DNA of 56,283 nucleotides from a virus: positions 1-56,283 of IMG/VR virus record IMGVR_UViG_3300036985_002190, one strand, 5' to 3'. Below, one piece after another: positions 23,015 through 31,028 of this stretch. The position numbers were made by a program, and so were the translations under genes. How positions within the stretch are numbered: position 1 is the stretch's first letter; each line of letters begins with the position of its first letter. The notes below the pieces were generated by a model. It did not search any database, was not told the origin of the DNA, and saw only the letters and a list, made by a program, of their open reading frames with translations.

Positions 23015-25201
23015 ATGAAAAAGGTTATAACAATAATACTATTAATATTAATTTCAATCTCAAGTAAGGCACAATTAGATTGGTTCATGAGCTATCCTAT
23101 GGCTGAGACTGAAGTTAGAATAAACTCATACAATTCAGACTATGCTTACTGTTATTATGATTTTAACTGTGAAGTAATAACTGGTGAAGGTGTTAGTGAA
23201 AGAGGAATTTGTTCAGCAGAATCTCCTAATCCAACCATTGCATTAAATAAAATTGCATCTGGCAGCGGTAGTGGAACTTATACTGTACATCCTTATTTGC
23301 TAGAGCAGAAAACTATATACTATGTAAGAGCTTACGCAATAGTGCCATCAGGTGTAGTATATAGTGACCAAGTTGTTTTAACAACAAATACTGGCATAGG
23401 TATCTCTAGTGTTATTACATCATTGACATCAACAACAGCTTCTATTGATTTTTCAATTATAGATAATGATAATTTAATATCAAGAAAAGAATTGATATAT
23501 AGTGTTGTAGGAAATCCTTCGGGGGCAGTAATCCTTGAAATTAATAATGACAATACTAGTGGAACGTTTAATCTGACAGGACTTACAGCGTCAACAGACT
23601 ACCAATATTTTGTGTATGTATATATGTATAATGATTGTGGTGAGGCTTCTACTGACTATGTATATTTCACAACTCCATCTGCAAGTACTATTCCAACTGT
23701 ATCTACAAAAGATGTACTGTACGCATCTTCAACAAGTGCAACCACCGGTGGAATAGTTTCTTCGGATGGTGGAGCAAGCATTACTGCTAGAGGTGTATGT
23801 TGGAATACAGGAGGAAGTCCAACTACTGCAAATAGCAAAACAATAAATGGTAGTGGAACTGGAAGTTTCAACAGTACCATGTCTGGATTATCTTATGGAA
23901 CTAGTTATTATGTAAGAGCCTATGCAACCAATTCTAATGGGACTGCTTATGGAGATGAGAAATTTTATGTTGGAGCACAATTGCCAACTGTATCAATATA
24001 TGCAACTAGCGAAGTTACAGCGACATCGGCAAAGGCTTCATGTGTTATAGACGATAGGGGAGGTGCTGCGCTTAGTGATAAAGGTATTGTTTGGAGTACG
24101 TCAACAGCACCCACACTTGCAAATAGTCATTATTCAAATGGTAGTGGTGGTTTATCTTATGAGGGGTATGAAAGTATTTTATCCGGATTAAGTCCAAATA
24201 CCACATATTATATTAGACCATACGCTACAAATATCGCTGGAACGTACTATGGAAATGAAGTTACAATATATACAGCAGAAAATGATCCACCAACTTTATC
24301 AACAGTTCCAGCTAGCGCCATATCCACTTGGGCTGCTGTATCGGGTGGTTTTATTTCAGATTCAGGATCAACAGCTATAACCGCAGTAGGAGTATGCTAT
24401 GCAACATCTCAGAACCCAACAACAGCCAACTCCACAGTCCCTCATGATATTTTGCAAACAGGAGGATTCAGCTCTGTGATAACAGGACTTTCACAAAATA
24501 CAACTTATTATGTACGTGCTTATGCTACAAACAGTGGTGGAACTAGCTATGGGAATCAAATTAGTTTTACAACTGCTAGTTCGTGTGTATTACCAACTGT
24601 AACCACAAATTATATTTCAAATGTCACAGAATCAAGTGCAACAAGTGGTGGATCAATAACATCTGATGGTGGCTGCTCTATTACAGACAAAGGAGTATGT
24701 TGGAGCACATCTCCAAATCCAACAATTTCAAACTCACATACAAATGACGGCAGTGGAACTGGAAGTTTTTCAAGTTCAATAACTGGATTAAGCTGTGGTA
24801 GCACTTACTATGTCAGGGCATATGCAATAAATAGTGTTGGAGTTGCTTATGGAAGTAATGTTAGCTTTTCAACTGGTAGCCAGCAAAATATAGATAATTA
24901 TTTATATTATTTGGTAACAGTAACGGTTGCTGGAGGACAGGTTTATTCTGGATACACTTTAACCGACGCTCAGAATATGTGCTTTTATTTAAGTGACGAA
25001 TCATATTTAACGGCATCTTCTTCGGCATATATGACAATAGGGATTCCATCTGAGGGGAAATATGTATATGCAATAAGCAATTACTGTCCATATCTTATAA
25101 CTAGATATATTGTATGGAGACCAGATTATCCCGCACGAACAAATACTAAAATAATACATATAGTTAATGGTCTAATTGAATCTATAACACCATGTCCATA
25201 A
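23015..25201 (+). CDS. Secreted adhesin-like protein with six Fn3-type repeats
   Basis: A 728-residue protein with a signal peptide (MKKVITIILLILISISSKAQ) and about six tandem Fn3/Ig-like repeats. The last four are the clearest, starting near residues 227, 323, 426 and 526, each with a 'GVCW-ST-PT-ANS' strand and a 'YYVRAYATNSxGTxYG' strand. Such repeats are typical of Bacteroidota cell-surface proteins. A separate C-terminal domain (about 625-728) contains four Cys/aromatic-rich strands. In the phage it could be a fibre-like adhesin binding the cell surface or mucus glycans. It is last in the long fibre operon. Confidence 0.65.
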   Translation: MKKVITIILLILISISSKAQLDWFMSYPMAETEVRINSYNSDYAYCYYDFNCEVITGEGVSERGICSAESPNPTIALNKIASGSGSGTYTVHPYLLEQKTIYYVRAYAIVPSGVVYSDQVVLTTNTGIGISSVITSLTSTTASIDFSIIDNDNLISRKELIYSVVGNPSGAVILEINNDNTSGTFNLTGLTASTDYQYFVYVYMYNDCGEASTDYVYFTTPSASTIPTVSTKDVLYASSTSATTGGIVSSDGGASITARGVCWNTGGSPTTANSKTINGSGTGSFNSTMSGLSYGTSYYVRAYATNSNGTAYGDEKFYVGAQLPTVSIYATSEVTATSAKASCVIDDRGGAALSDKGIVWSTSTAPTLANSHYSNGSGGLSYEGYESILSGLSPNTTYYIRPYATNIAGTYYGNEVTIYTAENDPPTLSTVPASAISTWAAVSGGFISDSGSTAITAVGVCYATSQNPTTANSTVPHDILQTGGFSSVITGLSQNTTYYVRAYATNSGGTSYGNQISFTTASSCVLPTVTTNYISNVTESSATSGGSITSDGGCSITDKGVCWSTSPNPTISNSHTNDGSGTGSFSSSITGLSCGSTYYVRAYAINSVGVAYGSNVSFSTGSQQNIDNYLYYLVTVTVAGGQVYSGYTLTDAQNMCFYLSDESYLTASSSAYMTIGIPSEGKYVYAISNYCPYLITRYIVWRPDYPARTNTKIIHIVNGLIESITPCP

Positions 25202-25216
25202 TATGAAACTATCTGA

Positions 25217-25247
25217 TTTGACAATTAAAATAAATATCGTACCTTTG
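25217..25247 (+). promoter_or_regulatory. Promoter for the lysis unit
   Basis: TTTG (25217-25220), 19 bases, TACCTTTG (25240-25247): a near-ideal Bacteroidota promoter. Expected start near 25254, giving a 68-base leader before ATG 25322. Confidence 0.7.
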
Positions 25248-25321
25248 TTGAAATTATTGCTAATAAAAAAGCAACGAGCAAGGTTACATGAATATTATTA
25301 TTCACTTATAAATAAATTAAA

Positions 25322-25762
25322 ATGAGTAACGCTGGTTATTTGACTGAGAAAAGAGAGGAAACTATTGCTAAGTTTTTAGATGCTTCTATTGACTTTGGCA
25401 GTTTGCTAAAAGATCAAAAGAAAATTCTAGGGATATTTAATTTAGGTAATTTCTTAGAGCGCAATGATCGCAAGATTTTTAAGACTATGCTTGCAATTCT
25501 TGACGATAAAGTTATTGGAGCAAATCCAAATCAAGAAATTAAAGATTCAATTGATAAAGCATTATCATTCTTAGAAAATGGAGATGTTGTTGGATTCGAC
25601 AATTATGTTGCAGGAGTCTTAGAGAATGTAATTGAAACTCCATTTGGAGTTATTGAGCGACAGATATTTTTATCTGTATTAATGATGTTTAATGGTCTTA
25701 TTGCAAAGGCTCTAGTTAAAATAGAAGCCAAAATTAATGAGGCTGATTTAGAAGTAAATTAA
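25322..25762 (+). CDS. Hypothetical protein before holin-like gene (146 aa)
   Basis: A 146-residue helical protein (starts MSNAGYLTEKREETIAKFLD) with a hydrophobic C-terminal helix IFLSVLMMFNGLIAKALVKI that could insert in or lie on the membrane. It is the first gene of the lysis unit, with its own promoter, and precedes a small membrane protein and a lysozyme, so a holin or anti-holin role is possible. Not proven by sequence. Confidence 0.5.
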   Translation: MSNAGYLTEKREETIAKFLDASIDFGSLLKDQKKILGIFNLGNFLERNDRKIFKTMLAILDDKVIGANPNQEIKDSIDKALSFLENGDVVGFDNYVAGVLENVIETPFGVIERQIFLSVLMMFNGLIAKALVKIEAKINEADLEVN

Positions 25763-25777
25763 TTTAAAACTAAAGTT

Positions 25778-25924
25778 ATGCAATTTATTCAGGAAAATTG
25801 GATTGCTATCTTAGCTGTCCTTGGAAGTATTTCAGAGGGATTGTCTTTAATCCCAGCTGTTAAGGCTAACGGTATTTTTCAGTTATTGGAGGGATTATTG
25901 AAATCTCTTACTGGAAAGAAATAA
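25778..25924 (+). CDS. Small holin-like membrane protein (48 aa)
   Basis: A 48-residue protein: MQFIQENWIAILAVLG opens a hydrophobic segment to about residue 28, followed by an amphipathic helix and a basic tail (SLTGKK). Small proteins of this form ('ENW..I..vlG.iSE.la.iP..KaN.ifQ') are frequent near lysis genes of Bacteroidota phages and probably form membrane pores. The lysozyme gene follows after a terminator. Confidence 0.55.
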   Translation: MQFIQENWIAILAVLGSISEGLSLIPAVKANGIFQLLEGLLKSLTGKK

Positions 25925-25934
25925 TTTAAATTAT

Positions 25935-25960
25935 ATGGGAGATTAATTTCTCCCATTTTA
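25935..25960 (+). terminator. Intrinsic terminator before lysozyme
   Basis: A perfect 8-base stem ATGGGAGA (25935-25942) / TCTCCCAT (25949-25956) with loop TTAATT, followed by TTTTA. It ends the short unit 25322-25924; partial read-through would reduce lysozyme expression relative to the two upstream genes, since no new promoter is seen before 25974. Confidence 0.65.
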
Positions 25961-25973
25961 ACTTCCTTCAATT

Positions 25974-26468
25974 ATGAATAGAAATAAACTAATTGATCAG
26001 CTAATAATTGATGAGGGATTAAAATTATTCCCATATAAATGCAGTGCTGGATATTTAACAATTGGTGTTGGTCGAAATCTGATTACAAATTGGTTTTCAA
26101 ACGAAGAGCTAGACGAACTTAAAATTTACGATGATCTTCCAACTTTTATTATATCGAAATTAAAGCAAACTGGAATAACTAAAGATCAGGCTATATATTT
26201 ATTAAATAATGATATAGACTCCGTTATGTCTCAATTGAAATCGAGTCTATCATGGTTCGAGTCCGCTCCAGATGAAGTTCAAGATGTATTAATTAATATG
26301 TGTTTCAATCTTGGCATTGGAACATTATTAACATTCAAGAATACATTAAGATTAATCAAGGATGGTAAATATAATGAAGCCTCTATTGAAATGCTTAAAA
26401 GTAAGTGGCATAAAGATGTTGGCAAGAGAGCAGAAAGGTTAAGTGAAAAATTAAAATCAATAAATTAA
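25974..26468 (+). CDS. GH24 lysozyme (endolysin)
   Basis: A 164-residue T4/lambda-type muramidase. IIDEGLKLFPY holds the catalytic Glu (about residue 14); KCSAGYLTIGVGR follows with the TIGxG motif. The position of the T4 catalytic Asp is Cys (KCSAG), as in the lambdoid branch of GH24. LINMCFNLGIGTLLTFKNTL and the final KWHKDVGKRAERLSEKL helix fit the family's lower lobe. No signal peptide, so it needs a holin to reach the peptidoglycan; the 25778 product is the candidate. Confidence 0.85.
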   Translation: MNRNKLIDQLIIDEGLKLFPYKCSAGYLTIGVGRNLITNWFSNEELDELKIYDDLPTFIISKLKQTGITKDQAIYLLNNDIDSVMSQLKSSLSWFESAPDEVQDVLINMCFNLGIGTLLTFKNTLRLIKDGKYNEASIEMLKSKWHKDVGKRAERLSEKLKSIN

Positions 26469-26490
26469 TAAATAATATGAAAGTTGTAAT

Positions 26491-27252
26491 ATGATCGGAA
26501 TATACAAAATTACATCTCCAAAAGGAAGAGTATATATTGGTCAAAGCGTTAATATTAAGAAAAGATTTAGTAGTTATTTTAATTTAAGATGCATAAGACA
26601 ACCAAGATTATATAATTCATTTTTAAAATACGGTGTATTAAATCATAATTTTTCAATAATATGTGAATGTGGTAGAGATCAATTGAATCTACTTGAAAGA
26701 CACTATCAAGATAAATATAACGTAATGTCTAGGAATGGATTAAATTGTATGCTTACAGATTCTGGCGAAAAACAAAGAGTTCTGTCTGAAAAAACAAAAG
26801 AAAAATTAAGGGGGTTGAGGAAGGGTGTTAGATTATCTGATGAAACCAAGAGAAAAATTGGTCTCTCAGGTAAAGGTAGAAAAAACACAGATGAATCAAA
26901 AAAGAAAATGAGTGAAGCTGTTATTGGTAGAAGACACACTCCAGAGGCTATTGCGAGAATGAGAGTTGCAAAAGTCAAACAATGGGAAGAGTGGAGGTTG
27001 AGACGGGATGTTAAGCTTAAAAATAATTTAAAATTAAAATTTATGAGTGAAATTAAAGAAGAGAAAAAAGTAGAGACTGTAGAGAAAGTAGAGTTGTGCG
27101 CGATTGAGCGTAATGTAGTAATCAATAGACTTCAAAAGCTATACGAAGCGAATAAAGATGTCTTCGAAGAGTATGATATGCTGCTTAAAGTATTGAATAC
27201 TCAGGTAAATATTGTTGACGAGAGTGATTCTAAAACTGAGGAATCTAACTAA
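26491..27252 (+). CDS. GIY-YIG homing endonuclease fused to downstream gene
   Basis: A 253-residue reading frame. Residues 1-90: GIY-YIG nuclease, MIGIYKITSPKGRVYIGQS with an R-x-x-x-Y helix and the metal-binding Glu in LLERHYQDKY. Residues 95-160: NUMOD3 repeats (LSEKTKEKLRGLRKG, LSDETKRKIGLSGKG, NTDESKKKMSEAVIG, HTPEAIARMRVAK). The last 70 residues (from MSEIKEEKK, codon at 27043) are unlike nuclease sequence, acidic and helical, and begin with an ATG preceded by a typical AT-rich ribosome site. The nuclease thus reads in frame into the next gene, probably because it was inserted just upstream. Confidence 0.8.
   Translation: MIGIYKITSPKGRVYIGQSVNIKKRFSSYFNLRCIRQPRLYNSFLKYGVLNHNFSIICECGRDQLNLLERHYQDKYNVMSRNGLNCMLTDSGEKQRVLSEKTKEKLRGLRKGVRLSDETKRKIGLSGKGRKNTDESKKKMSEAVIGRRHTPEAIARMRVAKVKQWEEWRLRRDVKLKNNLKLKFMSEIKEEKKVETVEKVELCAIERNVVINRLQKLYEANKDVFEEYDMLLKVLNTQVNIVDESDSKTEESN
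27043..27252 (+). CDS. Probable original small gene (69 aa) inside the fusion
   Basis: An internal ATG at 27043 follows AAAATTAAAATTT, the kind of AT-rich leader seen before most genes here. From this start the product is 69 residues, acidic, with a helical middle (IERNVVINRLQKLYEANKDVF). It lies directly before the scaffold gene and is the likely ancestral gene present before the endonuclease insertion. Both the fused and the short form may be made. Confidence 0.45.
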   Translation: MSEIKEEKKVETVEKVELCAIERNVVINRLQKLYEANKDVFEEYDMLLKVLNTQVNIVDESDSKTEESN

Positions 27253-27263
27253 TTTACAAAATA

Positions 27264-27315
27264 GCCATGTACTCCCCTTGGACTCACCTCCAAAATGTAT
27301 GTGGCATATTTTTTT
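27264..27315 (+). terminator. Strong intrinsic terminator before capsid unit
   Basis: A 9-base stem GCCATGTAC (27264-27272) / GTATGTGGC (27297-27305) with two G-U pairs, an inner TTGG/CCAA stem, then ATATTTTTTT. It separates the lysis unit from the capsid unit. Its T-tract falls at the -33 position of the next promoter. Confidence 0.7.
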
Positions 27316-27338
27316 ATAATGATAATGTATTAATTTTG
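27308..27338 (+). promoter_or_regulatory. Promoter for scaffold/capsid unit
   Basis: TAATTTTG (27331-27338) fits the -7 consensus TAnnTTTG; the -33 position is occupied by the terminator's T-tract (27309-27315). Expected start near 27345, leaving a leader of only a few bases before ATG 27349; an internal ATG at 27358 would give a longer one. Confidence 0.55.
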
Positions 27339-27348
27339 TAGAGGAATT

Positions 27349-28503
27349 ATGAAGGGAATGGAGATTTTTAACAATGATGATTTTTCAGAAGACTTCATGG
27401 AGTTTGATGATAATCTTCTCGATGGTGACATTAAACCTTTAGATGAAGGTAGAACTCCACCAAGTAAGACTAAGGCTGTTAAAACGCCTAAAAACGACCA
27501 ATTAGAGGATGTAGATGATGTGGACTCTGAAGATGTAGATGATAAAGAGGATGATGACGAACTAGAGGTATTACTCCCCTCTGGAAAGGGCCAAGATGCC
27601 ACCGATGATATAAGTCAAAATTCTTCTACTCTCAGTCCTAAGTTTTTCTCTTCCTTAGTGCAAGCTCTGAAAGAGGGGGGTATTTTAGAAGATATTAAAG
27701 ATGACGATATTAAATCACAGGATGATTTCTTCAAGGTATTAGAAGATGGCATCAAACAACGAGAGTTTTCTGATTTGAATGATACACAGAAAGCATATTT
27801 AGAGGCTCTCAGGGATGGTATTCCACATGAAGAGATCGCTGCTCATCAGCAAAATATTGAGGCTTATAATTCAATTACAGAAGATGCTATTGAGGAAGAG
27901 TCTGATGATGGAGCTGATCTACGCAGGACAATTATTACAAACAACTATTTATCTAAAGGATTTTCAGAAGCGAAAGCTAAAAAACTAATAGATAAAATCT
28001 TTGAATCTGGCGAGGATGTTGATGAGGCTAAGGATGCTCTTAATGAATTAAAAACAATTGAGAGTAAAACATTTGAGCAACAGAAAACCCAAAGAGCAGC
28101 ACAAAAACAAGCTCAACAGAAGGCCGAGAAGGAGTCGATTGATAAACTAAATAAGATTGTCAAGGATACCAAGGAGATTATTCCCGGCTTATCAATACCA
28201 CAAGCTTTAAAGAATGATGTAATAAAGGGGTTAACACAACCAGTAGCATATACTGAAGATAATCGACCACTAGATATAATTTCAAAATTCTTATATGACA
28301 ACCCGATTGACGGCAGATTTAAACTTGCTTATATTCTAAAGGCCACAAAGGATCTTACAAATATGGGAGTCCTCGAGAATAAAAAAGCTAAAAAAGATGC
28401 TTGGAAAAATCTAGCAGAATCCATCAAATTTAAAGAAGATGGTGGTGGTAGAACTGAAGAGGATGGAATGCAATTTGATTTTGATAAATTCAATTTCGAC
28501 TAA
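27349..28503 (+). CDS. Acidic scaffolding-type protein (384 aa)
   Basis: A 384-residue protein directly upstream of the capsid gene. The first 80 residues are very rich in Asp/Glu (several DDVDDxD runs), the middle is helical, a Gln/Lys-rich coiled coil lies at about 240-270, and the end is basic then acidic (MQFDFDKFNFD). Composition, coiled coil and position fit an internal scaffold that guides capsid assembly and then leaves. No protease is seen nearby. ATG 27358 (MEIFNNDDF) is an alternative start given the very short leader. Confidence 0.7.
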   Translation: MKGMEIFNNDDFSEDFMEFDDNLLDGDIKPLDEGRTPPSKTKAVKTPKNDQLEDVDDVDSEDVDDKEDDDELEVLLPSGKGQDATDDISQNSSTLSPKFFSSLVQALKEGGILEDIKDDDIKSQDDFFKVLEDGIKQREFSDLNDTQKAYLEALRDGIPHEEIAAHQQNIEAYNSITEDAIEEESDDGADLRRTIITNNYLSKGFSEAKAKKLIDKIFESGEDVDEAKDALNELKTIESKTFEQQKTQRAAQKQAQQKAEKESIDKLNKIVKDTKEIIPGLSIPQALKNDVIKGLTQPVAYTEDNRPLDIISKFLYDNPIDGRFKLAYILKATKDLTNMGVLENKKAKKDAWKNLAESIKFKEDGGGRTEEDGMQFDFDKFNFD

Positions 28504-28526
28504 TTAAAATAAATTTTTATTAATAT

Positions 28527-28883
28527 ATGAAACTACAAAAATTTCAGATGTACGACGCGAAATACTTCAAGGGTTTGATCTCTGCGGAGAATCACCTTGG
28601 ATCAATCTTTCAGCGTCAACCACAGAAGATTGGTGGTAATATGGTACAGTTGTTAGCTTACAACCGTGGTAAATCTCTTGAAGATACATTGGCTCAATTC
28701 CCAACTTTAGTGTTGGATTCTGACGATGAATTTACATGGGAACTCATTGGAGCTTCTTCTCGTAACATTCAGCTTGTTGAAGCACGTATCGGTGCATCTA
28801 CTGTAACTAGCTCTACATTTAATGTAGGTGCTGGTGGATCTAGCTTTAAACTCGTATTTGGCGAGGATTGGTTTGCTAACGGT
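28527..28883 (+). CDS. Major capsid protein, exon 1 (residues 1-119)
   Basis: The first 119 codons of the major capsid protein, starting MKLQKFQMYDAKYFKGLI. Residues include LVFGEDWFANG at the exon end. Read without splicing, the frame continues for six codons of intron and stops at 28902-28904. The splice site after GGT (28881-28883) is set by the P1 pairing CGGT (28880-28883) with GCCG (28896-28899), which places a U-G pair at the cut, and by reading-frame continuity with exon 2. The predicted junction WFANG/DVIVGEKNEVYPLRI looks natural for a capsid protein. Codon use (CGT, GGT, GCT) is that of a highly expressed gene. Confidence 0.85.
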
Positions 28884-28986
28884 AAAATGAACATTGCCGC
28901 CTAATAGGGTAACCTGTTAGTGAAAAGCTAGAAGAAATTCTGGTGAAGAAATTGGGCAAAAACGGTGAAATCTTCTAAATAATTCA

Positions 28987-28994
28987 TATCTTTG
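28987..28994 (+). promoter_or_regulatory. Intron-internal -7 element TATCTTTG
   Basis: TATCTTTG fits the Bacteroidota -7 consensus and lies 27 bases before the endonuclease ATG 29022; no -33 box is found at the right spacing. It would allow endonuclease transcription independent of the capsid unit. Confidence 0.45.
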
Positions 28995-29021
28995 CATGGT
29001 GTAATTAAATACAGAAAGACC

Positions 29022-29696
29022 ATGGTTGAAGAATGGAGAGAAATAGAAGATTATAAAGGTTATTACGAAGTAAGTAATTTAGGTAAAGTTAGATCGTTAG
29101 ATCGAAAGGTATTTAATCCTAAGAGTGGAATGACAATGAGGCATGGATGTTTGTTCCAGCCAAATACAAATCACAAAGGATATAAATACGTTGGTTTCAG
29201 TAAGGATGGAATTAGAAGTGGATTGCTATTTGTTCATAAATTAGTAGCAAGAGCATTTATTCCCAACCCAGAAAATAAACCACAAGTTAATCATAAGGAT
29301 GGTGATAAATTGAATAATGCAGTTTGGAATCTAGAATGGAATACAGATGCAGAAAATCAAAAACATGCTAAAGATAACTTCTTAAAATCTAGAAATGAAA
29401 ATCATAAAGATTCTGTTCTAACAAATGAACATGTTTTATTTCTACCTAGATTGTTTGAAATTGGAATGAATCAAGGAATGATCGCAAAGATCTACGGAGT
29501 TGATCGACACGTTATAATGAATATATTAAAAGGCGTATCTTATCGACAAATAGTTCCAGAAATAAAAGTAATAACAACTGGTCATGTTTTGGATGTAATT
29601 AAAATGCCAACCGAAACATATTATCGACTTTGTAATCTTTTAAAAGACAATACCGTGCTAAACACTTTGATTACGAAAGGCAAAGTGTCAGTGTAA
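29022..29696 (+). CDS. Intron-encoded HNH homing endonuclease (NUMOD4)
   Basis: A 224-residue protein from ATG 29022 (a TTG at 28992 lies in the promoter box). NUMOD4 domain: EEWREIEDYKGYYEVSNLGKVRS (about 3-26). HNH core: VHKLVARAFIPNP, then QVNHKDGDKLNN and NLEWNTDAENQKHA (about 75-120), with the His-Asn-His ligands. C-terminal helix-turn-helix: FEIGMNQGMIAKIYGVDRHVIMNIL (about 145-170). It should cut intron-less capsid genes near the insertion site and so spread the intron. Separate from splicing function, which is in the RNA. Confidence 0.88.
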   Translation: MVEEWREIEDYKGYYEVSNLGKVRSLDRKVFNPKSGMTMRHGCLFQPNTNHKGYKYVGFSKDGIRSGLLFVHKLVARAFIPNPENKPQVNHKDGDKLNNAVWNLEWNTDAENQKHAKDNFLKSRNENHKDSVLTNEHVLFLPRLFEIGMNQGMIAKIYGVDRHVIMNILKGVSYRQIVPEIKVITTGHVLDVIKMPTETYYRLCNLLKDNTVLNTLITKGKVSV

Positions 29697-29828
29697 CGCA
29701 TAGCAGATGAATAAATATAATTCTGCCACGAGTGCCCGACATCCTTATGGGATGAAAATATATGCTGAACTTATACAATTGTAAAGTATAAGAACTAGAG
29801 GATAAAAAGCCTCTAGGGTAACAAATTG

Positions 29829-31007
29829 GATGTCATTGTTGGTGAAAAAAACGAAGTCTACCCACTGCGTATTTTAGGTGAAGCCTCATTTGAGGGAACC
29901 AATGCTGTCTATACAGTTGAGCTGATGGGAGTTAACCCTAATGGAATGCCTGGTGAAGAACTTGTTTCTGGCAAACGCTTCTCGAAAGAATTCTCTCCAG
30001 TAGAATCTGAAGGGTCTCGTAAAGTTGGTGACTTGCATTTTGCTAGTCCGTTGGCTATGCGTAACGAATTCTCTAAATTGCGTATTCAGCATAAAGTCTA
30101 TGGCTCAATGCTTAAACGTAAATTGGTTACTCCAATTCCAGTATCACCAAAAGAAGGTGGCGCTCCTAAGTTATTCCCAATGTGGATGCACTATGTGGAT
30201 TATCAATTGGAAGCTGAATTCTCTGCTGATAAAAACCGTCTATTGATGTTTGCTCGTAGCAACCGTGACGAATGGGGAAATTATAAGAATGTTGGTCAGT
30301 CTGGTAATGTAATTAAACAGGGTGCTGGTATTCGTGAACAAATGGAAGTTAGCTATACTCACTTCTACTCTACATTCAAACTGAAAGTTATCGAAGATGC
30401 ATTGTATCAATTGTCAGAATCAAAACTGGCTATGGACAATCGTGTATTCGTAATGAAAACTGGTGAACGTGGTGCTGCTCAATTCCATAAAGCATGTCAA
30501 GAAATTGCATCTGGATGGCATTCATTTGGTTATCTTGGTGGTAATGCAGCTAATCCTGCTATCATCCAGAAAACAACTAGTGAGCTTCATAGCAACTCTT
30601 TGAGTTTTGGATATCAATTTACCGAATATAAAGCCCCTAACGGTGTCGTTATTAAGGTTGAAGTTGATCCAATGTATGACGATAAAGTTCGTAACAAACA
30701 ATACAAAGATGGTGATCCTTCTAAGGGTGTAGCTGAATCTTATCGTTACGATATTTTCTTCGTAGGTAATCTTGATGGTGGACTAGGTGCTCCAAATATT
30801 CAGATCGTTAAGATTCGTGGATATGAAGGTGATTTCCGTGGATATCAATCAGGCCCATTTGCAAATCCATTCACTGGAGCAGAAAATATCCAGTACGCTT
30901 CTACTGATGAAGATGCTGCTACTGTTCATAAAATGGCAACCTTGGGTGCTATTGTTAGAGATCCATCTCGTACAATTACTATCCTGCCATACGATTTGGC
31001 ATCTTAA
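29829..31007 (+). CDS. Major capsid protein, exon 2 (residues 120-511)
   Basis: The remaining 392 codons of the capsid protein, beginning DVIVGEKNEVYPLRILGEASF once spliced; joined length 511 residues, matching crAss-like HK97-fold capsid proteins (about 490-510). An isolated frame also opens at TTG 29826, but that is intron sequence. The chain carries a long E-loop-like region and a C-terminal IVRDPSRTITILPYDLAS. Codon use is strongly biased to CGT/GGT/GCT/AAA, as expected for the most abundant virion protein. Confidence 0.88.
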   Translation, partial: DVIVGEKNEVYPLRILGEASFEGTNAVYTVELMGVNPNGMPGEELVSGKRFSKEFSPVESEGSRKVGDLHFASPLAMRNEFSKLRIQHKVYGSMLKRKLVTPIPVSPKEGGAPKLFPMWMHYVDYQLEAEFSADKNRLLMFARSNRDEWGNYKNVGQSGNVIKQGAGIREQMEVSYTHFYSTFKLKVIEDALYQLSESKLAMDNRVFVMKTGERGAAQFHKACQEIASGWHSFGYLGGNAANPAIIQKTTSELHSNSLSFGYQFTEYKAPNGVVIKVEVDPMYDDKVRNKQYKDGDPSKGVAESYRYDIFFVGNLDGGLGAPNIQIVKIRGYEGDFRGYQSGPFANPFTGAENIQYASTDEDAATVHKMATLGAIVRDPSRTITILPYDLAS

Positions 31008-31026
31008 TAAAAGATTATTAACTTTG
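30995..31026 (+). promoter_or_regulatory. Promoter overlapping capsid terminator
   Basis: TTTG (30995-30998), 20 bases, TAACTTTG (31019-31026): a full Bacteroidota promoter that starts inside the last capsid codons. Expected start near 31033, inside the 5' arm of the terminator stem (31029-31036). Confidence 0.6.
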
Positions 31027-31028
31027 CT

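Larger units (their letters stand above)
28884..29828 (+). mobile_element. Group I intron in major capsid gene
   Basis: A 945-base self-splicing-type intron. P1: exon CGGT (28880-28883) with intron GCCG (28896-28899), U-G at the cut. P10: ACATT (28891-28895) with exon 2 start GATGT (29829-29833), directly next to P1. P2: CTAGAA/TTCTGG (28928-28943). P3: TGGGCA (28953-28958) with TGCCCG (29733-29738). P8: CATCC/GGATG (29740-29754). P9: CTTATAC/GTATAAG (29770-29792), and P9-extension CTAGAGG/CCTCTAG (29795-29816). The last intron base is G29828, as required. P4-P7 were not fully assigned. The endonuclease gene sits in the peripheral region between the P3 strands, as is usual. Confidence 0.88.

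Noticed and set aside
25203-25325. 40-codon frame before the 25322 gene
   Set aside because: It is open and overlaps the next start as ATGA, but a near-perfect promoter (25217-25247) lies within it, so most of the frame precedes the transcription start.
28884-28904. Frameshift or premature stop in the capsid gene
   Set aside because: The stop at 28902-28904 is explained by the group I intron with matching P1 and P10; exon 2 is intact and in frame after splicing.
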